Part shown: piece after piece, positions 23,044-31,286 of the stretch | Layout of the letters: each line of letters opens with the position of its first letter | How positions within the stretch are numbered: the stretch's first letter is position 1 | From: Micromonospora chokoriensis | GTDB lineage: Bacteria; Actinomycetota; Actinomycetes; Mycobacteriales; Micromonosporaceae | DNA: 64,000 bases | Assembly: GCF_000718555.1 (NCBI RefSeq) | Contig: NZ_JOAN01000012.1 | Location: 62,001 to 126,000, forward strand | Direction of reading: 5' to 3' | Position numbers and translations under genes: made by a program | Notes under the pieces: model-generated | The model's database searches: none | Seen by the model: only the letters and a program-made list of their open reading frames with translations | Told to the model about the DNA's origin: nothing

Positions 23044-24384
23044 TCAGGTGGGGAAGCCTCGAAGGGGGGTGGGGTTTGCCGCTTCGGCCAGGGCAGCGGC
23101 CAGGGGGGCCAGATCGTCTGTGGTCAGCGGGCTGACGGTGATGCGGAGAGCGGGCGGCGCGGCGATCCGGTAGAGGGCGCCGGGGGCCACCGCCCAGCCG
23201 GCGTCGCGGAGCGCGGTCACCGTGCTGGTCTCGTCCGCCACCGGCAGCCAGACGTTGATGCCGCTGCGACCATGTGCGGTCAGGCCATGCTCGGCCAGCG
23301 CGGCGAGCAACCCGTCGCGCCGCTGCTCGTAGCTCTGCGCCGCCCGCTGCACCAACTCGGTGACCGCCGGATCCCGCCACAGGGCGAGCACCAGGCGTTG
23401 CAGCACTGTGGAGACCCAGCCGGCACCGACCCGCGTACGGCCACTCACCCGGGCCACCGTCGTCTCGTCGCCGACCAGCACCGCCAGCCGCAGGTCCGGG
23501 CCGAAGGGCTTGCTCACCGAGCGCAGGAACGCCCAACTCGCGGTCGCGCCGGCCAGCGGGTGCAGGGGTACGCGGGCCAGTTCGGCCGCGTGGTCGTCCT
23601 CGATCAGCAGCAGGTCTTGTCGGCCGGCGAGCAGCGCCCGCAGCGCCTCGGCGCGGGCTGCGGAGACGGCGGCGCCGGTCGGGTTCTGGGCCCGGCTGGT
23701 GATGATCAGCGCCCGTGCTCCGGCGGCGAGCGCCGCGGCCACCCCGGTGACAAGTGGCCCCTCGTCGTCCAGCGGCACCCCGATCGGACGCAACCCCAGC
23801 GCGGCGACCAGGTCGAGCAGGTTGGCCCAGCCCGGGTCCTCGACGGCGACCGCGTCGCCGGGGCGCAGGTGGGCGCCGAGCAGCCGCTCGATGCCGTCCA
23901 GCGCCCCGCCGACGAGAGTCAACTCCCCGGCCGGTACGCCGTCGGCGCGCAGCCGGGCGCGGGCCGCCTCCGCCAGCTCGGGGAGCACTCCGGCGTCGGA
24001 GTAGCCGACCGACGGGCCGCCGTCGGCGGCGAGCGCCGCCAGGTGCGGGCCCAGCGGGGGCAGCAGCCGGGGGTCGGGTTCGCCCCGGGACAGGTCGCGG
24101 GCGCCGGGCAGCGGTGGGGGCCGCAGCGCGGAGCGTCGGGCGGCCACCGGCGGGCGGGGGCGTACCCGGGTGCCGTGCCGCCCGGCGGTGGCGAGCAGGC
24201 CGCGTTGGCGCAGCTCCTGGTAGGCGCGGGCGACGGTGGCGGGGCTGACCCCCAGCTCGGCGGCGAGCGCCCGCACGGGCGGCAGGGCAGCCCCCGGTGA
24301 CAGGGCGCCGGTACGGATGCCCGACTCGATGCTGGCCGAAATCTCGACGGCTGTCGCTCCGGTGAGCTGATAGCGTGCTGACAC
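23044..24384 (-). CDS. MocR/GntR-type regulator with aminotransferase-like domain
   Basis: A 446-residue protein. The N-terminal GntR winged helix (ALPPVRALAAELGVSPATVARAYQELRQRGLL, residues about 30-70) is followed by a fold-type I aminotransferase-like domain with SVSKPFGP, whose lysine near residue 290 would bind PLP. MocR regulators respond to PLP or amino-compound ligands. GTG at 24384 is chosen because a TACAAT -10 candidate lies just before it; TTG at 24390 is also possible. It is divergent from a split-barrel/GNAT gene that it probably controls. Confidence 0.88.
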   Translation of the reverse strand: MSARYQLTGATAVEISASIESGIRTGALSPGAALPPVRALAAELGVSPATVARAYQELRQRGLLATAGRHGTRVRPRPPVAARRSALRPPPLPGARDLSRGEPDPRLLPPLGPHLAALAADGGPSVGYSDAGVLPELAEAARARLRADGVPAGELTLVGGALDGIERLLGAHLRPGDAVAVEDPGWANLLDLVAALGLRPIGVPLDDEGPLVTGVAAALAAGARALIITSRAQNPTGAAVSAARAEALRALLAGRQDLLLIEDDHAAELARVPLHPLAGATASWAFLRSVSKPFGPDLRLAVLVGDETTVARVSGRTRVGAGWVSTVLQRLVLALWRDPAVTELVQRAAQSYEQRRDGLLAALAEHGLTAHGRSGINVWLPVADETSTVTALRDAGWAVAPGALYRIAAPPALRITVSPLTTDDLAPLAAALAEAANPTPLRGFPT

Positions 24385-24394
24385 AAACAAGAGA

Positions 24395-24408
24395 TTGTAC
24401 TAGAACAA
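24395..24408. promoter_or_regulatory. Palindromic operator candidate in the 31-37 bp divergent gap
   Basis: TTGTACTAGAACAA is symmetric at 12 of 14 positions (TTGT-n-CTAG-n-ACAA). It sits between mocR and the PNPOx-GNAT gene, overlapping TACAAT (minus strand 24394-24399) and a plus-strand -10 candidate TAGAAC (24401-24406), with CTGACA 17 bp upstream. A single site could control both directions. Likely bound by the MocR protein; this is inferred. Confidence 0.5.
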
Positions 24409-24421
24409 AGGGGCCGCGCGC

Positions 24422-25666
24422 ATGTATCCACCCACCGCCCGGACCACACCACATCGTTCGCGCGACAAGCTGAGCTACGACCAGGCCGCTGCCCACGCCG
24501 TGCTCGACGAGGCGTACGACTGCGCGCTCAGCTTCACCGTCGACGGCCAGCCACGGGTGCTACCCACCCTGCACGTGCGCATCGGTGACACGCTCTACCT
24601 GCACGGCTCCACCGGCAGCCGGCCGCTGCTCGCCGCCCGAGGCGACGACGGGCTGCCGGTCTGCGTCGCGGTGACCCTGCTCGACGGGCTCGTCTACGCC
24701 CGCTCGCAGTTCCACCACAGCGCCAACTACCGCTCGGTCGTCGCGCACGGCACCGCCCGACTGATCAGCGACGAGCGGGAGAAGCTCGCCATGCTCACCG
24801 CGCTTGTCGAGAAGGTCGGCGCGGGACGCAGCGCGGCCACCCGCCCGCCCAGCCGGCGCGAGCTGGCCGAGACCGCAGTCCTGGCGCTGCCGCTGCGCGA
24901 GGTGTCCGTCCGGGCCCGCACCGGCGGGGTCCGCGAGGACGAAGCCGACCTGCACCTTCCGCACTGGGCCGGTGTGCTGCCGCTGCGCCTGACCGCCGGG
25001 GCACCCGAGCCCGACGCCGGGGTCACCGCGCCGCTGCCGACGTACCTGCGGACGCCCCGCACGCCCTGGCACGACCCGGTGCCGCTGCACGGCGAGCACG
25101 TTCGGCTGGAGCCCCTGGAGTTGGCGCACACCGACGAGTTGCACGCCGCCACCGCAGACCCGCAGGTGTGGCGACACCTCAGCGTCGCGCCGCCCACCAC
25201 GCCCGCCGAAACCGCCGAGGTGATCGGCACCGCCCTGGCCGCCCAGCACCGGGGTGAGCGGGTGGCCTGGGCGCAGCGGTGCGCGGCGACCGGGGCGGTG
25301 GTCGGCACCACGTCCTACTACGACCTCGATCCGCAGCGGCGGGCGGTGGCGATCGGGCACACCTTCCTCGGCCGGCCCTGGTGGCGTACCGGGATCAACA
25401 CCGAGGCGAAGCTGCTCCTGCTCGGCCGGGCCTTCGACGAGCTGGGCGCGGTGCGGGTGGTCTGGCACACCGACATCCGCAACGTTCGCTCCCAGGCGGC
25501 CATCGAACGACTCGGCGCGACCCGGGAAGGGGTGCTCCGGATGCACCGGCAACGCCCGGACGGCTCCTGGCGCGACACCGTGACGTACGCGATGACCATC
25601 GACGAGTGGCCGAGCGCACAGGTCAGGCTGCGAGAAAGACTTCGTCGTACGGCACCTGTGGCGTGA
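24422..25666 (+). CDS. Fusion of FMN-binding split barrel (PNPOx-like) and GNAT acetyltransferase
   Basis: A 414-residue fusion. Residues 1 to about 200 are a pyridoxamine-phosphate-oxidase-like split barrel (LSFTVDGQPRVLPTLHVRIGD, then LYLHGSTGSRPL, then FHHSANYRSVVAHG). Residues about 220-405 are a RimJ/RimL-type GNAT domain (VRLEPLELAHTDEL, WAQRCAATGAVVGTTSYYD, RPWWRTGINTEAKLLLL, NVRSQAAIERLGATREGVLR). The ATG at 24422 follows AAAGGGG. It overlaps the LysE gene by one base. The pairing with a PLP-type MocR regulator hints at a vitamin B6 or amine role; the actual substrates are unknown. Confidence 0.88.
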   Translation: MYPPTARTTPHRSRDKLSYDQAAAHAVLDEAYDCALSFTVDGQPRVLPTLHVRIGDTLYLHGSTGSRPLLAARGDDGLPVCVAVTLLDGLVYARSQFHHSANYRSVVAHGTARLISDEREKLAMLTALVEKVGAGRSAATRPPSRRELAETAVLALPLREVSVRARTGGVREDEADLHLPHWAGVLPLRLTAGAPEPDAGVTAPLPTYLRTPRTPWHDPVPLHGEHVRLEPLELAHTDELHAATADPQVWRHLSVAPPTTPAETAEVIGTALAAQHRGERVAWAQRCAATGAVVGTTSYYDLDPQRRAVAIGHTFLGRPWWRTGINTEAKLLLLGRAFDELGAVRVVWHTDIRNVRSQAAIERLGATREGVLRMHRQRPDGSWRDTVTYAMTIDEWPSAQVRLRERLRRTAPVA

Positions 25667-26337
25667 TGATGGCGGGCGTGCTGGGAATCACCGACATCTG
25701 GACGTACGTGCTGGGCACCGTAGCGATCATCCTGCTGCCCGGGCCCAACTCGCTCTTCGTGCTCTCCACCGCGGCCAAGCGGGGCGTGGGGGCCGGCTAT
25801 CGGGCCGCCGGCGGAGTGTTCGTCGGCGACGGGGTGCTGATGGTCCTCTCCGCCGCCGGGGTGGCGTCGCTGCTCAAGGCGTACCCGCCGGTGTTCATGG
25901 TGATCAAGTACATCGGTGCCGCGTACCTCGGTTATGTCGGGGTGACCATGCTGCTCGGCGCCGTGCGGCGCTGGCGCGACCGCAACGACCCGAGCACGCC
26001 GCGCCTCATCGACGCCGCGCAGCCGGCGGAGATGCGCAGCCCGTTCCGCAAGGCGCTGGTGATCAGCCTGCTGAACCCGAAGGCGATCCTGTTCTTCATC
26101 TCGTTCTTCATCCAGTTCGTCGACCCCGGCTACGCCTGGCCGGCGCTGTCGTTCCTGCTACTCGGGCTGATCGCCCAGGTGACCAGCGGCCTCTACCTGA
26201 CCGCGTTGATCTTCGCGGGCACCTTCCTGGCCGCCCAGTTCCGCAGGCGTCGCCGCCTGGCGGCCGGCGGCACCACCGCCGTGGCAGCCCTGTTCCTGGC
26301 CTTTAGCCTCAAGCTGGCCACCGCCAGCGCCGGCTGA
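25666..26337 (+). CDS. LysE/RhtB-family amino acid exporter
   Basis: A 223-residue transporter with about six membrane segments. The signature LLPGPNSLFVLSTAAKRGVGAGYRAAGG near residue 22 and LLNPKAILFF near 135 identify LysE/RhtB/LeuE exporters. It starts in the TGATG overlap with the upstream fusion gene, so the two are coupled. The context suggests export of an amino acid or amine acted on by that enzyme. ATG 25669 is an equally possible start. Confidence 0.88.
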   Translation: MMAGVLGITDIWTYVLGTVAIILLPGPNSLFVLSTAAKRGVGAGYRAAGGVFVGDGVLMVLSAAGVASLLKAYPPVFMVIKYIGAAYLGYVGVTMLLGAVRRWRDRNDPSTPRLIDAAQPAEMRSPFRKALVISLLNPKAILFFISFFIQFVDPGYAWPALSFLLLGLIAQVTSGLYLTALIFAGTFLAAQFRRRRRLAAGGTTAVAALFLAFSLKLATASAG

Positions 26338-26351
26338 CCCGCCCCGGTCAG
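26334..26351. terminator. Short hairpin spanning two convergent stop codons
   Basis: CTGACC (26334-26339) and GGTCAG (26346-26351) pair across a CGCCCC loop. Both arms contain the TGA stop of one of the convergent genes (lysE-like and spo0M), the same arrangement as at 9708-9734 but weaker. Confidence 0.4.
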
Positions 26352-27280
26352 GTGCCGTCGCCGCCGCCGGAGCCGCCGCCTCCCACGCCGGCGCCGCCGG
26401 CGGTGCCACCAAGGCCGTAGCCGGGCTTGATCGGCTCGTCGGGGTGGCGGCTGACGTGGGCGGACCCGCTGATCCGCGCGGACCAGTCGGCGTGCGCGGC
26501 CGCGGCGGCGTGCCGGTTGATCGCCTGGCGGATCCAGCCGTCCACGGTGGCGATCCAGTCCCGCTGGTCGGCGTCCGCGTGCCAGATCCGGAATCGGCTG
26601 ATGCTCTGGTGCGTGATCCCGGCCAGCGCCAACCGGCGATCCATCCAGAGGATCGCCTCCAGACCCGCCGAGTTGGTCACGAAGATCACCTCCAGCTCGG
26701 TGATCGGGCCGGCGTAGAGCGGGCCCACCCAGTAGCCCCAGCGCTGGTGCAACGGCAGGGTGTGCTCCACCCCCGGCAACCCGCCCTCCTGCAACCCGGA
26801 CTGACGGATCATGAAGCCCAGCGTGTCCAGCGCCGCCAGCACGTGCTGCTGGGTGGGGATCGGGTGCACGAAGATCGGCACCATGGCGCCCTGGTCGAGA
26901 TCGGGGTCGAGCGAGACCTCGGTCCGCAGGCCCATCCGCAGACTCAACAGCGGCACCCCGCCGAACGTGGTCACCGGGGTCTCCCACGGCAGCGGCAACG
27001 CGAAGTCGACCGCCCGCCGCCGACCGGCCGGCACCACGAACCGGCCGGCGATCGGCAACTGATGGAACTGCACGAGGCGCCGGGCAGCGTTCGGGTCATC
27101 CGGCTCGACCGTGGTGACGAGGCCGAGCCGGATGTGGCGCACCAGCACGTCCTGCGGGCCCGCCGCGAGGGTCACCCGCCCGGGCAGGCGCAGGCCCGGC
27201 CGGGTGCTCGGGTTGGGCAGCGTGGTCTGCACGGCCAGCCCGGTCCGGCCGGACTCCGGGGACACTCCCGTCAGCCGCAC
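26348..27280 (-). CDS. SpoOM family sporulation-control protein
   Basis: A 310-residue arrestin-like Spo0M protein: VRLTGVSPESGRTGLAVQTT, PGRVTLAAGPQDVLVRHIRLGLVT, then FALPLPWETPVTTFGG. The C-terminal part is actinobacterial (HQRWGYWVGPLYAGPITELEV) and ends in a Gly-rich tail. In Bacillus Spo0M affects sporulation and septation; the role here is presumably in differentiation. GTG at 27280 is chosen with GGAGGGGG upstream. The 134 bp between it and the next gene show no clear feature. Confidence 0.82.
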   Translation of the reverse strand: MRLTGVSPESGRTGLAVQTTLPNPSTRPGLRLPGRVTLAAGPQDVLVRHIRLGLVTTVEPDDPNAARRLVQFHQLPIAGRFVVPAGRRRAVDFALPLPWETPVTTFGGVPLLSLRMGLRTEVSLDPDLDQGAMVPIFVHPIPTQQHVLAALDTLGFMIRQSGLQEGGLPGVEHTLPLHQRWGYWVGPLYAGPITELEVIFVTNSAGLEAILWMDRRLALAGITHQSISRFRIWHADADQRDWIATVDGWIRQAINRHAAAAAHADWSARISGSAHVSRHPDEPIKPGYGLGGTAGGAGVGGGGSGGGDGT

Positions 27281-27414
27281 CGCACGCCCCCTCCCGGGAC
27301 GGGGCCCCGCCGGCCCCACCGTGCGCGCCTACCCGGTCGCGGTGACCTCAAGCCCGCCCGCGCCGAGCAGCGCCGACCCGGCCACGCTGACGCAGCGCGG
27401 CCGGGCCGGTGAGC

Positions 27415-28479
27415 TCAGCGAAGTCGCCGCCCGCGCGGCACCGTGTCGGTCTCGTCGTCGAACTCCCCGATGACCTCCTCAAGGAGGTCCTCCAGGGCCA
27501 CGAAGCCGATCGGCCGGGCCGGGCCGCCGCCGTTGCGTACCAATGCCAGCTGTGACTGCCGGGCCCGCATCGCCGCCACCGCCTCGGTGACCGACGACGT
27601 CGCGGGCAGGGTGAACGCGGGCGTCATCAGCTCCCCGGCGGTGGCGACCCGGCCGGTGGTGACCACCCGGACCGCCTCCCGGACGTGCACCAGGCCGCAC
27701 ACGTCGCCCGCCTCGTCGAGCACCGCGAGCCGGGATCGGCCGCTGTCCCGGCTGACCTCTTCGATCCGAGTGGCCGGGTCGTCCCGACGGACGGTGACCA
27801 TGGTGGCGAACGGCTCCATCACCTGCGCCACCGACGTGCCCTGCAACTCCAGCATGCTGGTCAGCAACTGGTGCTGCTCGGCACCGAGCAGCCCGTGCTC
27901 ACGGGACTGCTCCAGCAGGATCCGCAGCTCGTCCGGGCCGTGCACCTGGGCGAGCTGATCCTGCTGGGTGACCCCGAGCAGCCGCAGGATCGCGTTGGCC
28001 AGGGCGTTGAGCGCGGAGAGCACCGGCCGGGAGACCCGGGCGAAGGCGCGGAACGGCAACGCGAGCAGCGTCGCCGAGCGCTCCGCGTCGGTGATCGCCC
28101 ACGACTTCGGCGCCATCTCCCCCACCACCAGGTGCAGGAAGGTCACCACCCCGAGGGCGAAGAGCAGGGCGACCAGGTGACTGGCCGCGTCCGGCAGGCC
28201 CACCGCGTGCAGCAGAGGGCTGAGCAGGTGCTCGATCGCCGGCTCGGCCAGCGCGCCGAGACCCAGGGTGCAGAGCGTGATGCCGAGCTGCGCGCCGGCC
28301 AACATCAGTGACAGCTCGCGTACGCCGTCGAGCGCGGCGCGGGCGGCTCGACCGCCGTTCGCCGCCGCCTGTTCCAGCCGGTAGCGCTTGCTGGCCACCA
28401 GGGCGAACTCGGCGGCCACGAAGAACCCGTTCAGCGCCAGCAGGATCGCCGAGCTGAACAGTGCGATTCCGGGGCTCAT
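27415..28479 (-). CDS. CNNM/DUF21 and CBS domain membrane protein
   Basis: A 354-residue hemolysin C-like protein. The N-terminal CNNM (DUF21) membrane domain (residues 1 to about 180) begins MSPGIALFSSAILLALNGFFVAAEFALVASKRYRLEQ; a CBS pair follows (about 205-340). It lacks the C-terminal CorC_HlyC domain that its upstream neighbour has. Bacterial CNNM proteins transport or sense Mg2+ or other divalent cations. The ATG overlaps the stop of a relay mini-ORF, and GGAAAG supplies the ribosome site. Confidence 0.9.
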   Translation of the reverse strand: MSPGIALFSSAILLALNGFFVAAEFALVASKRYRLEQAAANGGRAARAALDGVRELSLMLAGAQLGITLCTLGLGALAEPAIEHLLSPLLHAVGLPDAASHLVALLFALGVVTFLHLVVGEMAPKSWAITDAERSATLLALPFRAFARVSRPVLSALNALANAILRLLGVTQQDQLAQVHGPDELRILLEQSREHGLLGAEQHQLLTSMLELQGTSVAQVMEPFATMVTVRRDDPATRIEEVSRDSGRSRLAVLDEAGDVCGLVHVREAVRVVTTGRVATAGELMTPAFTLPATSSVTEAVAAMRARQSQLALVRNGGGPARPIGFVALEDLLEEVIGEFDDETDTVPRGRRLR

Positions 28480-28535
28480 CGGTGCTTTCCTTTGGTCGCG
28501 ACTGCGGTGCTCGCAAGCTCACTCCTCGCGCTCAC
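28476..28535 (-). repeat. Relay repeat with a 19-residue mini-ORF between two CNNM genes
   Basis: A single copy of the repeat found at gluC/gluD, in the sense of the operon. GTG at 28535 overlaps the stop of the upstream gene (GTGA); the frame VSARSELASTAVATKGKHR ends in TGA at 28478-28476, overlapping the ATG of the next gene (ATGA). AAAGGAAA lies just before that ATG. The first 15 codons are nearly identical to the gluC/gluD copies and the 3' end differs. Confidence 0.8.
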
Positions 28536-29887
28536 GCAGTCACCCCCGGCTTGGTCAGCTGCAACCGCACCGAGTCGGCCACGTGCCGATCCACGGCCAG
28601 CACCTCGACCAGTGCCCGAGGCTCCGCCTCGCCGTCCTCGCCGTCCGATCCCTCGGGCGCCAGGCTGATCTCCAGCCGGTCACCGACCTCCGGCACCCGG
28701 CCCAGCTCCCGCATCACCAACCCGGACAGGGTGTCGTACTCGGGGGCCTCGGGCAGGGCGATGCCGGTGCTGTCGGCGACCTCGTCGATCCGCCAGCGGG
28801 CCGGCACCACCCAGGACCCGTCGTCCTGCCGGGCCGGTGCCCGCTCCGGTGGGTCGTCCTCGTCCCGGATCGGGCCGACCAGCTCCTCGGCGATGTCCTC
28901 CAGCGTGATCACGCCGGCGAAACCGCCGTACTCGTCGACCACGCACGCCATCTGCCGATGCCCGGCCCGCAGGCGATCGAGCACCGTGGGCAGGGGCAAC
29001 GTCTCCGGTACGAGCAGCGGCGGCCCGGCCACCGCACTCACCGGAGTGGTGGCCCGCTCCCCAGGGGGTACGCCGAGCACGTCGGCGATGCCGACGATGC
29101 CGAGCAGGTCGTCGACGCCCTCCGCACCGCGTACCGGGAAGCGGGAGTGGCCGGTGTCCAGCAGCTCGACCACCCGGCTGACCGGTTCGTGTGCCCGTAC
29201 GGTGTGCACGTCGACCCGGGGCACCATGGCCTCGCCGGCGGTCAGCTCGCGGAAGTCCAGACCTCGGTCGAGCAGCGTGGACATCTCGGCGTCGAGGCTG
29301 CCCTCCTCGCGGGACTCGGCGATGATCTGTTCCAGGTCCGCCGGGGTGGCGCCGCTGGGCAGCTCCTCGATCGGCTCGATGCCGAACCGGCGCAGCAGAC
29401 GCACCGATGCCCGGTCGAAGAGCCGGATCAGCGGCCCGGCGACGGCCAGGTAGATCAGGGTGGATCGGCTCAACGCCCGAGCCAGTTGCTCGGCCCGCGC
29501 GATGGCCAGGTTCTTCGGGGCCAACTCCCCGAGGACCATCTGCACGATGGTGGCGATGACCAGGGCCAACGCCACCGACAGCGGCAGGCTGACCGCCTCG
29601 CTGACACCGGCCACGCCGAGCAGGTCGGCGAGGCCACCACCCAGGTACGGTTCGGCGACGTAGCCGACCAGCAGCGCGGTGACGGTGATGCCGAGTTGGG
29701 CGCCGGAGAGCATGAAGGAGAGCCGGCTGGTGACGGTCAGGGCCCGAGCGGCGGCCGGATCGCCGTCATCGGCGAGCTGGCGCAGCTTGCCGCGGTCCAC
29801 GGCGACATAGCCGAACTCCTGCGCCACGAAGTAGCCGGTGGCGGCAGTAAGAACAGTGATCAGAAGAAGACCAACGACGATCAACAC
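28532..29887 (-). CDS. CNNM/CBS/CorC_HlyC domain membrane protein
   Basis: A 451-residue protein with four-helix CNNM domain (FVAQEFGYVAVDRGKLRQL; MLSGAQLGITVTALLVG; VLGELAPKNLAIARAEQLA), a CBS pair (MVPRVDVHTV; MACVVDEYGGFAGVITLEDIAEELVG-type) and a C-terminal CorC_HlyC domain (WVVPARWRIDEVAD). GTG start at 29887. Probably forms a heteromeric pair with the next gene. The 177 bp upstream, to mrpG, hold an AT-rich TAAAAT near 29990 that may be its -10. Confidence 0.92.
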   Translation of the reverse strand: MLIVVGLLLITVLTAATGYFVAQEFGYVAVDRGKLRQLADDGDPAAARALTVTSRLSFMLSGAQLGITVTALLVGYVAEPYLGGGLADLLGVAGVSEAVSLPLSVALALVIATIVQMVLGELAPKNLAIARAEQLARALSRSTLIYLAVAGPLIRLFDRASVRLLRRFGIEPIEELPSGATPADLEQIIAESREEGSLDAEMSTLLDRGLDFRELTAGEAMVPRVDVHTVRAHEPVSRVVELLDTGHSRFPVRGAEGVDDLLGIVGIADVLGVPPGERATTPVSAVAGPPLLVPETLPLPTVLDRLRAGHRQMACVVDEYGGFAGVITLEDIAEELVGPIRDEDDPPERAPARQDDGSWVVPARWRIDEVADSTGIALPEAPEYDTLSGLVMRELGRVPEVGDRLEISLAPEGSDGEDGEAEPRALVEVLAVDRHVADSVRLQLTKPGVTA

Positions 29888-30064
29888 GGGTTGCTCAGGG
29901 CTCCCGGGGTCGTCGGTACGGGGATATGCCGGGCACGACCCGGCTGGCTACTGCTGCCCTCCTGGGCAGAAGAGTCGATCATGCCGCTATTTTATCGGCG
30001 CTGGCTGGGACTCCGCTGGGGGTGGGCCGAAGGAGCGAAACGTCCGGTTCAGCGGGTGCCCCGG

Positions 30065-30421
30065 TCATCCCGCCGACCCACCACCTGAGCCGCGTTCGGC
30101 CAGCTCATCGGCGTCGAGCAGGCTTCGGTCGAGCCGCCCCGACCGGTACGCGGCCCGCCCGATCATCTGCGCCGCGACCGGCGCGGTCGCCAACTGGAAG
30201 ACCGCCACCAGCGCGATCATGCCCAGGTCCGCCGGGGACCGCAGCCGCAACGCGATGCCCAGCAGCAGCAGGAGCACCCCGAGCACCTGCGGCTTGGTGG
30301 CCGCGTGCATCCGCGACAGCGCGTCCGGGAAGCGCAGTACGCCGATCGCGGCGGCCAGGCCGAGCAGCGCGCCGGCCACCAGACAGCCGGCGCCGAGCCA
30401 GTCCGCGATCGTCGCGATCAC
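30065..30421 (-). CDS. mrpG: Na+/H+ antiporter subunit G
   Basis: A 118-residue MnhG/MrpG protein with three membrane segments (about 10-30, 42-60, 65-85) and the family pattern GVLRFPDALSRMHAATKPQVLG. It is the last gene of the mrp operon and overlaps mrpF by 4 bp. Part of the multi-subunit Mrp complex that exchanges Na+ for protons. Confidence 0.93.
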   Translation of the reverse strand: MIATIADWLGAGCLVAGALLGLAAAIGVLRFPDALSRMHAATKPQVLGVLLLLLGIALRLRSPADLGMIALVAVFQLATAPVAAQMIGRAAYRSGRLDRSLLDADELAERGSGGGSAG

Positions 30422-30681
30422 TGCTGCTCCCGGACGGCGAAGCGGACCAGCGACACCGAGCCCACGAAGCCGAGCAGGGAGAGCACCACAAGTACGGGCA
30501 GCGTGGTGGCGTGCCGGTTGACCGCCGCCTCGGCGCCCACCGCGCCGACCATTGTGGCGAGCAGCATGTCCGCGGCGATCACCCGGTCCACCAGTGACGG
30601 GCCACGGTAGAGGCGGGCCAGCGCGAGGAGGGCGGTGACCGACAGCAGGGCGGTGAGGACGACGGCCAGGAACGTGGTCAC
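30418..30681 (-). CDS. mrpF: Na+/H+ antiporter subunit F
   Basis: An 87-residue, three-helix MrpF protein; the pattern RLYRGPSLVDRVIAADMLLA is diagnostic. The GTG start at 30681 overlaps the mrpE stop (GTGA). The gene is fully nested in the mrpA-C-D-E-F-G order. Confidence 0.93.
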   Translation of the reverse strand: MTTFLAVVLTALLSVTALLALARLYRGPSLVDRVIAADMLLATMVGAVGAEAAVNRHATTLPVLVVLSLLGFVGSVSLVRFAVREQQ

Positions 30682-31286
30682 GGGCGGGTTCCCTTCTCGG
30701 GTGCGGAGACGTCGAGCTGGCGCAGCTCTGCGGTGGAGCCCACCGTGCGCAGGATTCGCCGTTCGACGGCGAGCGTGCGTTCCCGGGCCACGTCCAGGTC
30801 CGTCGGGGCGTGGGTGTCCAGGACGTGCAGGTAGAGGGTTCCGGAGTCCCGGTCCACCTCGAGGATCAGCGTGCCCGGCACCAGCGAGACCGCCTCGGCG
30901 GTGAGCGCCAGGTTCAGGTCGGTGGAGACCCGCAACCGGACCGCGATGATCGCGCCGCGCGGCCGGTAGCCGGGCTGCACGGCGATCCGGGCGATGTGCA
31001 GGCTTGCGCTGACCAGCTCGGCGGCGAACCGGCTCGCGAACACCAGCAGCGCCCACGGGCGCAGCCGGCCACCGAAGCTGACCGCCGGCAGCGGGAAGAA
31101 GACCAGCACCGCCCCACCCACCAGCAGGCCACCGACCAGGTTGGCCCAGTTGATGTCACCCCAGAGCAGGTTCCAGACCACCACCAGCCACCCGAGCGCC
31201 ACCGCCTGGTCCCGCCAACGCCCGAACCGGCCCCGCGACGCTTCCGACCCGCCGGAGGTCACGGCCGTCGGCGGCGAGCCGGTCAC
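30678..31286 (-). CDS. mrpE: Na+/H+ antiporter subunit E
   Basis: A 202-residue MrpE: two N-terminal membrane helices (LGWLVVVWNLLWGDINWANLVGG) and a soluble C-terminal half with TAEAVSLVPGTLILEVDRD and LYLHVLD. The GTG start overlaps the mrpD stop. The N-terminal 20 residues are a variable Ser/Gly stretch. Confidence 0.92.
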   Translation of the reverse strand: MTGSPPTAVTSGGSEASRGRFGRWRDQAVALGWLVVVWNLLWGDINWANLVGGLLVGGAVLVFFPLPAVSFGGRLRPWALLVFASRFAAELVSASLHIARIAVQPGYRPRGAIIAVRLRVSTDLNLALTAEAVSLVPGTLILEVDRDSGTLYLHVLDTHAPTDLDVARERTLAVERRILRTVGSTAELRQLDVSAPEKGTRP

